Shown piece by piece: positions 34,698 to 44,106 of a stretch of 64,000 nt of DNA. How positions within the stretch are numbered: the stretch's first letter is position 1; each line of letters opens with the position of its first letter. A model generated the notes under the pieces. It had not been told where the DNA came from. It saw nothing but the letters and a program-made list of their open reading frames with translations, and made no database searches. The stretch is from Streptomyces sp. ATexAB-D23 (GTDB lineage: Bacteria > Actinomycetota > Actinomycetes > Streptomycetales > Streptomycetaceae). The DNA is taken from assembly GCF_000373645.1 (NCBI RefSeq), contig NZ_KB892007.1:76-64075 (forward strand), read 5' to 3'. Made by a program: the position numbers and the translations under genes.

Positions 34698-36746
34698 TCA
34701 GCGCTTCGGCGTCGGGTCCTTGTGCTTGCGTTCCACCGGGCCGCGGCGCACCGAGCCGGGGGCGATCCAGTCCGCGCGCCTGCGTGCGCGCTTCTTGGCC
34801 GCCTCGGAGGACTCCAGCTGGTACGGGACCGAGGTGACCATCACGCCGGGGGTGAAGAGCAGGCGGCCCTTGAGCCGCAGGGCGCTCTGGTTGTGCAGCA
34901 GGTGCTCGTACCAGTGGCCGACGACGTACTCCGGGATGTAGACGCTCACCACGTCGCGCGGGCTCTCCCGGCGCAGGCCCTTGACGTATTCGATGACCGG
35001 GCGGGTCACCTCGCGGTAGGGCGAGTCGAGGATCTTCAGCGGTACGTTGATGCCGCGCCGCTCCCAGTCCTCCCTGAGGGCCTTCGTCTCGGCCGGGTCC
35101 ACGCTGATGGAGAGTGCCTCCAGATGGTCCGTACGGATGAGCTTGGCGTAGGCGAGCGCGCGCAGGGTGGGGCGGTGGAGCTTGGAGACCAGGACGATCG
35201 AGTGGACCCGGGAGGGGCGGATGGACTCGTCGGGGGCGGCGTCGTCGGCGGCGATCTCCTCGGCGACCCGGTCGTAGTGCTTACGGATCGCGGTCATCGT
35301 GCCGAAGAAGATCACCATGCCGAGCAGCGCCACCCAGGCGCCGTGGGTGAATTTGGTGGCGAGGACGACGACGAGCACCAGGCCCGTGAAGAAGGCGCCG
35401 AAGGTGTTGATCGCGCGGGAGCGGATCATATGGCGGCGTTTGGCCTGGTCCCGCTCCACGCGCAGGTGGCGGTTCCAGTGCCGGACCATGCCGGTCTGGC
35501 TGAGCGTGAAGGAGACGAACACGCCGACGATGTACAGCTGGATCAGCCGGGTCGAGTCGGCGCCGTAGACGACGACCAGCAGGATCGCGGCGCCGGCCAG
35601 CAGCACGATGCCGTTGGAGAAGGCGAGCCGGTCCCCGCGGGTGTGGAGCTGGCGGGGCAGGTAGCGGTCCTGGGCCAGGATCGAGCCGAGCAGCGGGAAG
35701 CCGTTGTACGCGGTGTTGGCGGCCAGGAAGAGGACGAGGGCGGTGGCGGCTGCGAGGATGACGAAGAAGAACGTGCCGTCGCCGAAGACCGCGGCCGCGA
35801 CCTGGGAGATGACCGGGTCCTGGACGAAGCCGGAGCCGACCGGGGAGCCGTCGCGGACCAGGTCCGTCGCCGGGTTCTCCGCCATCTTGACGTCGGTGGC
35901 CATGGCCAGCGCGATGATGCCGCAGAACATGGTGACGGCGAGCAGGCCCATCATGGCGAGGGTGGTCGCGGCGTTCTTGCTCTTGGGCTTGCGGAACGCG
36001 GGCACACCGTTGCTGATCGCCTCGACACCGGTGAGCGCCGCGCAGCCGGAGGAGAAGGCGCGCAGCAGCAGGAAGACGAGGGCGAAGCCGGCCAGGCCCT
36101 GGTGCTCGGGCTTGATCGTGTACGCGGCGGTCGGGGCGTGCATGGTGTCGCCGAGGACGAGGCCGCGGAAGGCGCCCCAGATGAGCATGATGAAGACGCC
36201 GGCCACGAAGAGGTAGGTGGGGATGGCGAAGAGCTTGCCGGACTCCTTGACGCCGCGCAGGTTCATCACGGTCAGCAGCACGATGGCGGCGACCGCGCAC
36301 CCCGTTTTGTGCTCGACGACGAAGGGGATCGCCGAGCCGAGGTTCTCCACCCCGGAGGCGATCGACACGGCGACGGTCAGGACGTAGTCGACCAGCAGGG
36401 CGCTGGCCACGGTCAGACCGGCCTTGGGTCCGAGGTTGGTGGTGGCGACCTCGTAGTCGCCGCCGCCGCTCGGGTAGGCGTGCACGTTCTGCCGGTAGGA
36501 GGCGACGACCGTGAACATGAGGACCACGACCGCGACCGCGATCCACGGGCTGAAGTGGTAGGCCGACACACCCGCGATGGACAGCACGAGGAGGACTTCT
36601 CCGGGTGCGTACGCCACCGAGGACAGCGGGTCGGATGCGAAGACGGGGAGTGCGATGCGCTTGGGGAGGAGTGTCTCCCCCAGCCTGTCGCTGCGCAGGG
36701 CCCGTCCGATCAGAATCCGTTTGGGCACGTCGGTCAGTTTGGACAC
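34698..36746 (-). CDS. APC-superfamily K+ permease, KimA-like
   Basis: 682 residues from GTG; an ATG 60 bp upstream is an alternative. About 12 membrane segments (residues 50-470) include the family signatures FASDPLSSVAYAPGE, YPSGGGDYEVA and LTGVEAISNGVPAF. A soluble C-terminal domain of about 200 residues (SRVHSIVLVSKLHRPTLRALAYA...) resembles the c-di-AMP-responsive domain of Bacillus KimA. It most likely imports potassium. It is divergent from two RCK/TrkA genes and upstream of the kdp genes, in a region rich in K+ functions. Confidence 0.85.
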   Translation of the reverse strand: MSKLTDVPKRILIGRALRSDRLGETLLPKRIALPVFASDPLSSVAYAPGEVLLVLSIAGVSAYHFSPWIAVAVVVLMFTVVASYRQNVHAYPSGGGDYEVATTNLGPKAGLTVASALLVDYVLTVAVSIASGVENLGSAIPFVVEHKTGCAVAAIVLLTVMNLRGVKESGKLFAIPTYLFVAGVFIMLIWGAFRGLVLGDTMHAPTAAYTIKPEHQGLAGFALVFLLLRAFSSGCAALTGVEAISNGVPAFRKPKSKNAATTLAMMGLLAVTMFCGIIALAMATDVKMAENPATDLVRDGSPVGSGFVQDPVISQVAAAVFGDGTFFFVILAAATALVLFLAANTAYNGFPLLGSILAQDRYLPRQLHTRGDRLAFSNGIVLLAGAAILLVVVYGADSTRLIQLYIVGVFVSFTLSQTGMVRHWNRHLRVERDQAKRRHMIRSRAINTFGAFFTGLVLVVVLATKFTHGAWVALLGMVIFFGTMTAIRKHYDRVAEEIAADDAAPDESIRPSRVHSIVLVSKLHRPTLRALAYAKLIRTDHLEALSISVDPAETKALREDWERRGINVPLKILDSPYREVTRPVIEYVKGLRRESPRDVVSVYIPEYVVGHWYEHLLHNQSALRLKGRLLFTPGVMVTSVPYQLESSEAAKKRARRRADWIAPGSVRRGPVERKHKDPTPKR

Positions 36747-37043
36747 GCTGGGATCGTAAGGGTTCTGTATGGGGCCTGCCCCCGCACGACCGGCGTGGCC
36801 CGCCAATCTCCTGCACTCGGCCGGGAGGGGCGCGAAATCCTTAACGGAATCCTTGCACCGGGGCCCCGCGGCACCGCGTTGCGCGCACTCGGATGAGGCA
36901 ACGTATCCGGCGCGGCATAAGCTCGTATCCGGGCGACGGGAAACACCGTTGCCCCGTTGTTTGCCCGGCCAGCCGAGGAAAGAGTGTGAGCAGGGTGTTT
37001 TCGCAGGTCAGCCGGACGACCAGGACTGCGAGGTAGGCGCAAG

Positions 37044-37712
37044 GTGCACATCGTCATCATGGGCTGCGGGCGAGTGGGAGCCGCTCTCGCGCAGACCCTG
37101 GAGCAGCAGGGGCACACGGTCGCCGTCATCGACCAGGACCCCACGGCGTTCCGGCGCCTCGGCTCCGGGTTCGGCGGACGTCGCGTCACGGGGGTCGGTT
37201 TCGACCAGGACACCCTGCGTGAGGCGGGGATCGAGGAGGCCGGGGCGTTCGCCGCGGTGAGCAGCGGCGACAACTCGAACATCATTGCGGCCCGGGTGGC
37301 GCGCGAGATGTTCGGCATCGACAACGTCGCGGCGAGGATCTACGACCCCCGGCGCGCCGAGGTGTACCAGCGCCTTGGCATCCCCACGGTGGCCACCGTG
37401 CGCTGGACCGCGGACCAGATGCTGCGCCGGCTGCTGCCCTCGGGCGCGGAGCCGCTGTGGCGTGATCCGAGCGGCGGTGTGCAGCTCGCGGAGGTCCACA
37501 CCACGCCGTCCTGGATCGGCCACAAGATCAGCACGTTGCAGGAGGAGACGGGCGTGCGCGTCGCCTTCCTCACCCGGTTGGGCGAGGCCATCCTGCCGTC
37601 GTCGCAGACGGTGCTCCAGGAGGGCGACCTCGTCCACGTGATGATGCGTACGGACGAGATCGCGAAGGTCGAGGCGGCGTTCGCCGAGGGCCCTGAGGAG
37701 GGCGGTCACTGA
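37044..37712 (+). CDS. TrkA-type RCK protein, first copy
   Basis: 222 residues. RCK_N Rossmann domain (MGCGRVGAALAQTLEQQGHTVAVIDQD, NAD/ATP loop with the acidic D at strand 2 end) and RCK_C domain (about 135-212). Such proteins gate K+ transporters. The start is GTG with GAGG about 10 nt upstream. It overlaps the second copy by one base (TGATG), so a heteromeric ring is likely. No Trk/Ktr membrane subunit is encoded alongside; the neighbouring KimA-like permease is a possible partner. Confidence 0.9.
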   Translation: MHIVIMGCGRVGAALAQTLEQQGHTVAVIDQDPTAFRRLGSGFGGRRVTGVGFDQDTLREAGIEEAGAFAAVSSGDNSNIIAARVAREMFGIDNVAARIYDPRRAEVYQRLGIPTVATVRWTADQMLRRLLPSGAEPLWRDPSGGVQLAEVHTTPSWIGHKISTLQEETGVRVAFLTRLGEAILPSSQTVLQEGDLVHVMMRTDEIAKVEAAFAEGPEEGGH

Positions 37713-38389
37713 TGCGTGTCGCGATTGCCGGGGCCGGTGCGGTGGGCCGTTCCATCGCGGGCGAGCTGCTGGAGAACGGGCACGAGGTGCTGCTCGTGGA
37801 CAAGGCGCCGACCGCCATTTCGGTGGAGCGGGTGCCGATGGCCGAGTGGCTGCTGGCGGATGCCTGTGAGATCACGTCGCTGGACGAGGCGGCGTTGCAG
37901 CGCTGCAACGTCGTGATCGCGGCGACCGGCGACGACAAGGTGAACCTGGTCGTCTCGCTGCTCGCCAAGACGGAGTACGGCGTTCCGCGGGTCGTCGCCC
38001 GGGTGAACAACCCGAAGAACGAGTGGCTGTTCAACGAGTCGTGGGGCGTCGATGTGGCGGTCTCCACGCCGCGTCTGATGTCGGCGCTGGTGGAGGAGGC
38101 GGTGAGTGTCGGCGATCTGGTCCGGCTGCTGCGCTTCAGCCACGGTGACGCGAACCTGGTGGAGCTGACGCTGCCGCCGGAGTCGGCCCTGGCGGGTACG
38201 CAGGTCGGGGAGGTCGCCTGGCCGGAGGACACCTCGCTGGTGACGATCATCCGGGGGCAGCGGGTGCTGACGCCGAGCCCGGAGGAGAGCCTGGAGGCGG
38301 GTGACGAACTGCTGTTCGTGGCCGCGCAGGCGCGCGAGGAGCAGTTGGAGGACCTGCTGTCGGTGCGCCAGGGCGATCCTGGGAAGTAG
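37712..38389 (+). CDS. TrkA-type RCK protein, second copy
   Basis: 225 residues, same RCK_N + RCK_C architecture (IAGAGAVGRSIAGELLENGHEVLLVDK; C-terminal domain about 140-215). It shares only framework residues with the first copy, so the duplication is old. It is translationally coupled to the first copy and ends at a strong bidirectional terminator. Confidence 0.9.
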   Translation: MRVAIAGAGAVGRSIAGELLENGHEVLLVDKAPTAISVERVPMAEWLLADACEITSLDEAALQRCNVVIAATGDDKVNLVVSLLAKTEYGVPRVVARVNNPKNEWLFNESWGVDVAVSTPRLMSALVEEAVSVGDLVRLLRFSHGDANLVELTLPPESALAGTQVGEVAWPEDTSLVTIIRGQRVLTPSPEESLEAGDELLFVAAQAREEQLEDLLSVRQGDPGK

Positions 38390-38405
38390 GACAGCGGCGG
38401 CGCAT

Positions 38406-38444
38406 GCGAGAGGGCCTGTCACCAGGGGTGACAGGCCCTCTCGC
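38406..38444. terminator. Bidirectional terminator, TrkA pair / DUF3159
   Basis: 18-bp perfect stem (GCGAGAGGGCCTGTCACC) with a 3-base loop between the convergent genes. Confidence 0.9.
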
Positions 38445-38449
38445 GTGGT

Positions 38450-39208
38450 TCAGAACTCCTGGCCGCGGGCGGCTTCGGCGGCAGCCGCCTCCTTGCGCGC
38501 CTTCTCGGCCTGTTCCTCGGCCTCCATCTCGGCGAAGACGTCGATGGGCGGCGGTGCCTTGGCGAGGAAGACCCAGGTGAGGTAGACCGCCAGCAGGAAC
38601 GGCGGGATCTTCAGGGCGACCAGCACCCAGCCGAACTGGGTGGTGTCGGCCCACCAGTACAGCGGGAAGAGGATCGCGCACTTGGCGAGCAGGATCAGGC
38701 CCCAGGCGTAGCTGGCCTTGGCGTAGGCCTTCTTGCGGCCGGGGTTACGGGTGCGCCAGGAGAGGTTCTCCTTGAAGACCGGGCCCAGGATGAGGCCGAT
38801 CAGCGGGAGACCGGCGACCGTGCTGACCAGGTAGGCCAGGGCGAGGCCCAGCGTGTAGAGCATGCCCGGGAGGTAGAAGTCCTTGGCGTTGCCCGTCATC
38901 TTGGCGAAGACCACGCCGAAGGCCACCCCGAAGACACCGCTGAAGGCGTGCTTGACGGTGTCCTTGCGGATCAGCCGGACGGCCACGAGCGCCAGCGACA
39001 CCGCGACGGCCGCGATGGCCGAGTTGGTCAGGTTCTTGTCGATGGTGAAGATCGTGACGAAGAGCAGTCCGGGCAGGACGGTCTCCACCATGCCCCGCAC
39101 GCCGCCGAAGGCCTCGAAGAGCGCTGCCTCGGTCACCGCCCTGGCATCGGCCTCCTGCTGGTCGGTGGTGCGGTCCGTGTCGGACGTCGGCTTGTCGAGA
39201 GACGTCAC
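38450..39208 (-). CDS. DUF3159 membrane protein
   Basis: 252 residues with five or six membrane helices (for example GLLFVTIFTI, AIAAVAVSLALVAV, LYTLGLALAYLVSTVAGLPLIGLILGP, WGLILLAKCAILFPLYWW) and the family motif FGGVRGMVETVLPGL. A charged, Glu/Lys-rich C-terminal coil follows. It lies 3 bp after the OB-fold gene. The function is unknown; the pair is conserved in actinomycetes. Confidence 0.88.
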   Translation of the reverse strand: MTSLDKPTSDTDRTTDQQEADARAVTEAALFEAFGGVRGMVETVLPGLLFVTIFTIDKNLTNSAIAAVAVSLALVAVRLIRKDTVKHAFSGVFGVAFGVVFAKMTGNAKDFYLPGMLYTLGLALAYLVSTVAGLPLIGLILGPVFKENLSWRTRNPGRKKAYAKASYAWGLILLAKCAILFPLYWWADTTQFGWVLVALKIPPFLLAVYLTWVFLAKAPPPIDVFAEMEAEEQAEKARKEAAAAEAARGQEF

Positions 39209-39211
39209 CGG

Positions 39212-39628
39212 CTACTCCTTGCCGAGCGGTCGGAGTTCGTATTTGGGGTTGAACAGCACCCGGCGCCCGTGGCTCATCGCGATCCGGCCGGAGGCGATGA
39301 GCTTGCGGCCCGGCTCTATGCCCACGATGGAGCGGCGGCCGAGCCAGACCACGTCGAGCGGTGCGGTGCCGTCGAAGATCTCCGCCTCCAGGGCGGGCAC
39401 TCCGGCGCGCGGCCGCAGGGTCACCGTCCGCAAGGTACCAGTGACCTTCACGATCTGGCGGTCGGTGCATTCGGAGATCCGGGTGCACCCCGACGCCTGC
39501 GCGTCCTCCTCCAGCTCCTCGCACTCCAGGTCCTCCTGGGAGCTGGCAAGGCGGTCGAGCATCCGCCGGAAGCGCCCGGAAGGCCGGCCGGCCTTGTGGG
39601 GCTTCTCGAATCGAGGAACAGCACTCAT
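39212..39628 (-). CDS. OB-fold nucleic-acid-binding protein
   Basis: 138 residues. A basic N-terminal segment is followed by an OB fold (IVKVTGTLRTVTLRPRAGVPALEAEIFDGTAPLDVVWLGRR to ASGRIAMSHGRRVLFNPKYEL), the single-domain type found in actinomycetes and related to RecG/tRNA anticodon-binding OB domains. It forms an operon with DUF3159. The partner nucleic acid is not known. Confidence 0.85.
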   Translation of the reverse strand: MSAVPRFEKPHKAGRPSGRFRRMLDRLASSQEDLECEELEEDAQASGCTRISECTDRQIVKVTGTLRTVTLRPRAGVPALEAEIFDGTAPLDVVWLGRRSIVGIEPGRKLIASGRIAMSHGRRVLFNPKYELRPLGKE

Positions 39629-39715
39629 ACCCGAAGGGTACCGGTCCCACGAGGTCGTCGCGGGTGGCCGCCGTCTCACTCGAACGGGGGACGTGAATGC
39701 CCCCGGTCGCCGGTT

Positions 39716-40408
39716 TCAGGAGCGTTCGAAGCGGTATCCCATGCCGGGTTCGGTGACGAAGTGGCGGGGGTGGGAGGGGTCGGCCTCCAGTTTGCGCCTC
39801 AGCTGGGCCATGTAGACGCGCAGGTAGTTGGTCTCGGTGCCGTACGACGGTCCCCAGACCTCCTGGAGCAGCCTGCGCTGGCTGACGAGCCGGCCGCCGT
39901 TGCGGACCAGGACCTCCAGCAGGTGCCACTCGGTGGGCGTGAGCCGTACGTCGCGTCCCCCGCGGTGGACCTTCTTGGCGGCGAGGTCGACGGTGAAGCC
40001 CTCGGTCTCCACGATCTCGGCCTCGTCGGCGCCTGACTGGCTCACGGGCTCGGCGCGGCGCACCGCCGCCCGCAGCCGGGCCAGCAGCTCGTCCATGCCG
40101 AACGGCTTGGTCACGTAGTCGTCCGCCCCCGCGTCCAGCGCCTCGACCTTCTCGTCGGAGGTGTGGCGGGCCGAGAGCACCAGGATCGGCACCCGGGTCC
40201 AGCCGCGCAGGCCCCTGATCACGTCGACGCCGTCCATGTCGGGCAGCCCGAGGTCCAGGACGACGACGTCGGGGTGGCGGGCGGCGGCGAGCTGGAGGGC
40301 GGTCGCCCCGTCGGGCGCTGCGTCCACCTCGTACCTGCGCGCCTTCAGGTTGATCACGAGGGCGCGTACGATCTGCGGCTCGTCGTCGACCACAAGCACC
40401 CTGGTCAT
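39716..40408 (-). CDS. kdpE: Response regulator KdpE
   Basis: 230 residues, OmpR/PhoB type. Receiver domain with phospho-acceptor Asp52 (VLDLGLPDMDG) and Lys in TKPFG; winged-helix C-terminus (LTPTEWHLLEVL ... ETNYLRVYMAQLRRKLE) in the KdpE manner. It overlaps kdpD by ATGA and should activate kdpFABC under K+ limitation; the 11-bp repeats at 48829-48872 are the obvious target. Confidence 0.93.
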   Translation of the reverse strand: MTRVLVVDDEPQIVRALVINLKARRYEVDAAPDGATALQLAAARHPDVVVLDLGLPDMDGVDVIRGLRGWTRVPILVLSARHTSDEKVEALDAGADDYVTKPFGMDELLARLRAAVRRAEPVSQSGADEAEIVETEGFTVDLAAKKVHRGGRDVRLTPTEWHLLEVLVRNGGRLVSQRRLLQEVWGPSYGTETNYLRVYMAQLRRKLEADPSHPRHFVTEPGMGYRFERS

Positions 40409-43107
40409 CGCGGTCCTGCCTTTCTGCTGTGGGTGGGGCCCGTCGGGAGTCGCCCGTCGTCCGGGAGCTTTCCGCCGTCCGGGGGTTTCCCGATGTCCAG
40501 GAGCCTTCCGTGGTCCGGGAGGTTCCCGGCGTCCGGGGGATTCCCGACGTCCGGGAGCCTTCCGTCGTCCAGGAGGTTCCCGGCGTCCGCGCGGGGAACG
40601 GAGGCGTGGCCCGGGGCCGCCTTGAGGGTCAGGACCATGGTGAGGCCGCCGCCGGGGGTGTCCTCGGCGTCGAGCGTGCCGCCCATGGACTCGGCGAATC
40701 CGCGGGCCACCGCGAGGCCGAGGCCCACTCCGGCGCCGCGCGGGGCGTCGCCGTAGCGCTGGAAGGGTTCGAAGATGCGCTCCTTGCCCTCGTCTGGGAC
40801 GCCGCGGCCGCGGTCGGCGACCCGGAGTTCGACGCGGGTGCCGAGCGCGCTGGCGGCGACGGTGACGCGGTCGCCGTCGGGGCTGTACTTGACGGCGTTC
40901 TCCACGATGTTGGCGACGGCCCGCTCCAGGAGCCCGGGGTCGACGGCGACCATGGGCAGCGTCTCGGGGATGTCCAGGTCGACGCTGTCCTCCGGGACGC
41001 CGCCCAGGGCCATGGGCACCACCTCGTCCAGGTCGATCTCCCGGATCAGCGGGGTGACCGTGCCGGTCTGGAGCCGGGACATGTCGAGGAGGTTGCCGAC
41101 GAGGTGGTCGAGGCGGTCGGCACCGGCCTCGATGCCTTCGAGGAACTCGGCCTCGTCGTCGTCGGACCAGGCGACGTCGTCGGAGCGCAGGGAGCTGACG
41201 GCGGCCTTGATGGCGGCGAGCGGGGTACGCAGGTCGTGGCTGACGGCGGCCAGCAGCGCGGTCCTGATGCGGTTGCCCTCGGCGAGCCTGCGGGCCTCCT
41301 CCGCCTCGTCCACCAGGCGCTGGCGGTCCAGGACGACGGCGGCCTGGGCGGCGAAGGCGCCGAGCACCCGGCGGTCCTCGGCGGGCAGCACCCGGCCGGA
41401 CAGGGCCAGGGCCATGTGGTCGCCGACGGGCATGTCCACGTCGGCGTCCTCGGGGCGGGCGACCGGTGCCGGGCCCACGCTCCCGGCGCACGTCCACGGG
41501 TCGACGTCGCTCTGCCGCTCCAGCAGGGCGACGGACCCCATGCCGAAGGTCTCACGGACCCGGTCCAGGAGCGCGGCCAGTGTGGTCTCGCCGCGCAGCA
41601 CGCTGCCGGCCAGGAACGACAGGATCTCGGACTCCGCGCGCAGCCGGGCGGCCTGGTGGGTGCGGCGGGCCGCGAGGTCCACGACGGAGGCCACCGAGAC
41701 CGCCACCGCGAAGAAGATCACGATGGCGACGAAGTTCTCCGGGTCCTGGACGGTGAGGGTGTGGGTGGGCGGGGTGAACCAGTAGTTCAACAGCAGTGAG
41801 CCGGCGGCGGCCGACGCGAGGGCGGGGAGCAGTCCGCCGATGAGGGCGGCGGCGACGGTCATGAAGAGGAAGAGCAGGACGTCGTTGGCGAGCCCGGGGC
41901 CGGACTCCAGGGCCTTGAGGAGCACGGCGAGGAGGACGGGACCGCCGACGCCGACCCCCCAGCCCCAGATGATGCGGACACGGCCGAGCCGGGCGCCGCG
42001 GGCGATGGGCAGGCCCCGGCCCTTGGCGACCTCGTCGTGGGTGACGATGTGGACGTCGAGGTCGGGGCCGGACTCGCGGGCGACGGTGGCGCCGACGCCG
42101 GGTCCGTAGATGTACTGCCAGGCCTTGCGGCGGCTGGAGCCGAGGACGATCTGTGTGGCGTTGACGCCCCGGGCGAACGCGAGGAGCGCGGAGGGTATGT
42201 CGTCGCCGATGACGTGGTGGAAGGTGCCGCCGAGGTCCTCGACCAGGGTGCGCTGGACGGCCAGTTCCTTGGGCGAGGCCGAGGTCAGTCCGTCGCTGCG
42301 GGCGATGTAGACGGCGAGGATCTCGCTGCCCGAGCCCTTGGCCGCCATCCGGGAGGCGCGGCGGATGAGGGTGCGGCCCTCGGGGCCTCCGGTGAGGCCG
42401 ACGACGATGCGTTCGCGGGCCTGCCAGGTGGTGCGGATGTTGTGCTCGCCCCGGTACTGCTGGAGGTATTCGTCCACCCGGTCGGCGACCCAGAGGAGGG
42501 CCAGTTCGCGCAGGGCGGTGAGGTTGCCGGGGCGGAAGTAGTTGGACAGGGAGGCGTCGATCCGGTCCGGTTTGTAGATGTTGCCGTGGGCCATGCGGCG
42601 GCGCAGGGCCTGGGGCGACATGTCGACCAGTTCCAGCTGGTCGGCGCGGCGGACCACCTCGTCGGGCACGGTCTCGCGCTGGCGTACGCCGGTTATGGAC
42701 TCGACCACGTCGCCGAGGGATTCCAGGTGCTGGATGTTGACGGTGGAGACCACGTCGATGCCGGCCTGGAGCAGCTCCTCGACGTCCTGCCAGCGCTTGG
42801 CGTTGCGGGAGCCGGGCACGTTGCTGTGGGCCAGCTCGTCCACCAGGGCGACGGCCGGGGCGCGTTCCAGGACGGCGTCGACGTCCATCTCGGTGAAGAG
42901 GGCCGCGCGGTGCTCGATCTCTCGGCGCGGGACCTCTTCGAGGCCGGTCAGCATGGTCTCGGTGCGCGGGCGGCCATGGTGCTCGACGAAGCCGATGACG
43001 CAGTCGGTGCCCCGTTCGACACGGCGGTGCGCCTCGGCGAGCATCGCGTACGTCTTGCCGACGCCGGGTGCCGCACCGAGGTAGATCCGAAGTTTGCCGC
43101 GCCCCAT
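40405..43107 (-). CDS. kdpD: K+-responsive sensor kinase KdpD with a hexapeptide-repeat tail
   Basis: 900 residues. The N-terminal KdpD domain has Walker A GAAPGVGKT (11-19) and DELAHSNVPGSRNAKRWQD; a Usp-like domain (about 230-370), four membrane segments (about 380-480), a GAF-like domain, a kinase core with His624 (VSHDLRTPLAAI) and HATPase motifs follow. The last 60 residues are unusual: eight tandem D-x-G-[NRK]-[LP]-[LP] hexapeptides (841-888). The kinase core ends before this tail, so activity is probably intact. Confidence 0.93.
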   Translation of the reverse strand: MGRGKLRIYLGAAPGVGKTYAMLAEAHRRVERGTDCVIGFVEHHGRPRTETMLTGLEEVPRREIEHRAALFTEMDVDAVLERAPAVALVDELAHSNVPGSRNAKRWQDVEELLQAGIDVVSTVNIQHLESLGDVVESITGVRQRETVPDEVVRRADQLELVDMSPQALRRRMAHGNIYKPDRIDASLSNYFRPGNLTALRELALLWVADRVDEYLQQYRGEHNIRTTWQARERIVVGLTGGPEGRTLIRRASRMAAKGSGSEILAVYIARSDGLTSASPKELAVQRTLVEDLGGTFHHVIGDDIPSALLAFARGVNATQIVLGSSRRKAWQYIYGPGVGATVARESGPDLDVHIVTHDEVAKGRGLPIARGARLGRVRIIWGWGVGVGGPVLLAVLLKALESGPGLANDVLLFLFMTVAAALIGGLLPALASAAAGSLLLNYWFTPPTHTLTVQDPENFVAIVIFFAVAVSVASVVDLAARRTHQAARLRAESEILSFLAGSVLRGETTLAALLDRVRETFGMGSVALLERQSDVDPWTCAGSVGPAPVARPEDADVDMPVGDHMALALSGRVLPAEDRRVLGAFAAQAAVVLDRQRLVDEAEEARRLAEGNRIRTALLAAVSHDLRTPLAAIKAAVSSLRSDDVAWSDDDEAEFLEGIEAGADRLDHLVGNLLDMSRLQTGTVTPLIREIDLDEVVPMALGGVPEDSVDLDIPETLPMVAVDPGLLERAVANIVENAVKYSPDGDRVTVAASALGTRVELRVADRGRGVPDEGKERIFEPFQRYGDAPRGAGVGLGLAVARGFAESMGGTLDAEDTPGGGLTMVLTLKAAPGHASVPRADAGNLLDDGRLPDVGNPPDAGNLPDHGRLLDIGKPPDGGKLPDDGRLPTGPTHSRKAGPR
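40444..40587 (-). repeat. 18-bp tandem repeat (eight units) in the 3' end of kdpD
   Basis: Eight head-to-tail, imperfect 18-bp units (plus-strand core GTCCGGGAGNTTCCCG) encode the D-x-G-x-x-x hexapeptides. The repeat is in frame and lies just before the kdpE start, so it looks like a recently expanded minisatellite. Confidence 0.9.
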
Positions 43108-43259
43108 GGCCCCATCGTCTTCCGAAACCGGCGACTGCCTCCGTGGCAGCCCGTTGTCGAAACTACCCTGTGAATTTCCGGCATATCGGGCGGGGGTGGG
43201 GAGGTGGGTGTGAATTGACGCAACCCTGATACGGCGCCCCGGCTGTCACCGCTCGCACG

Positions 43260-43994
43260 TCAGTGCTCGATGATGTGCCCGTCGCTGAGCTCCAGCACCC
43301 GGTCGGCCAGCCCGAGCAGCTGGGCGTCGTGGGTGGCGACGAGTGCGGTGACGCCCTCGCTGTGGACGACGGCCCGCAGCAGCTCCATCACCGCGAGACC
43401 GGTCTCCGCGTCGAGCTGTCCGGTCGGCTCGTCGGCGATCAGCAGGGCGGGCCGGTTGGCCAGCGCGCGGGCGATGGCCACCCGCTGCTGCTGGCCGCCG
43501 GAGAGCTCGCCGGGGCGCTGGGCCGCGTGGTCGGCGAGCCCCACCAGGGACAGCAGCAGCGACACCCGCTCCTCGCGCTCCTTCGGGTCGGCCTTGCGCA
43601 GCCGCATCGGCACGCCGACGTTCTCCGCCGCCGTCAGGATCGGGATCAGGCCGAACGACTGGAAGATGAAGCCGACGCGGTCGCGGCGCAGCTCCAGCAG
43701 GCCGTTCTCGCCGAGCAAAGAGAGGTCGGTGCCGTCGACGGTGATCCGGCCGCCGTCGGGGCTGTCGAGGCCGCCGACGAGGTTGAGCAGGGTCGTCTTG
43801 CCGGAACCGGAGCGTCCCTTGAGGGCGACGAGTTCGCCGCGCGGCACGTCGAAGGAGACGCCGCGCAGCGCGTGTACGGCTCCGGCGCCCGAGCCGTAGG
43901 AGCGGTGCAGGTCCTCGATGCGGACCATGGGGCCGTCCGCGACGGCCGTGCCGCCCTGCCCGCCGGTGTTCGTGTCGGCGGTGTTCTCGGTCAT
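43260..43994 (-). CDS. Orphan LolD/MacB-type ABC transporter ATPase
   Basis: 244 residues. Walker A GRSGSGKTT, Q-loop FQSFGL, signature LSGGQQQR, Walker B LLIADEPTGQLD, H-loop THD: a complete ATPase of the class that energises FtsX/MacB-like permeases. The start has GGGAG 5 nt upstream. No permease gene is adjacent: it sits alone between kdpC (beyond a terminator) and kdpD. It probably serves a permease encoded elsewhere. Confidence 0.9.
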   Translation of the reverse strand: MTENTADTNTGGQGGTAVADGPMVRIEDLHRSYGSGAGAVHALRGVSFDVPRGELVALKGRSGSGKTTLLNLVGGLDSPDGGRITVDGTDLSLLGENGLLELRRDRVGFIFQSFGLIPILTAAENVGVPMRLRKADPKEREERVSLLLSLVGLADHAAQRPGELSGGQQQRVAIARALANRPALLIADEPTGQLDAETGLAVMELLRAVVHSEGVTALVATHDAQLLGLADRVLELSDGHIIEH

Positions 43995-44060
43995 GGCGCT
44001 CCCCCGTGGGTCCTCGGTGTGTCGGCCGCCAGTATGTGCAGGTGGCACGGGACCGGGCAA

Positions 44061-44095
44061 TGCCCGGGTCCGGCCGCGGCGGCCGGACCCGGGCA
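44061..44095 (-). terminator. Terminator after kdpC
   Basis: 15-bp perfect stem (TGCCCGGGTCCGGCC) with a 5-base loop, 12 bp past the kdpC stop; it separates kdpFABC from the ABC ATPase and kdpDE. Confidence 0.8.
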
Positions 44096-44106
44096 CGGCG
44101 TACCGG

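Noticed and set aside
32727..36896. 1389-codon plus-strand open frame over the methyltransferase and permease genes
   Set aside because: Antisense shadow of two well-recognised minus-strand proteins; no domain content.
36747..37043. Possible c-di-AMP (ydaO-type) riboswitch between the KimA-like and TrkA genes
   Set aside because: I looked for the characteristic conserved segments and could not find them.
40409..41497. N-terminal extension of kdpE across kdpD
   Set aside because: Shadow of kdpD in another frame, including a false Pro/Gly/Arg repeat that mirrors the KdpD hexapeptide repeat.
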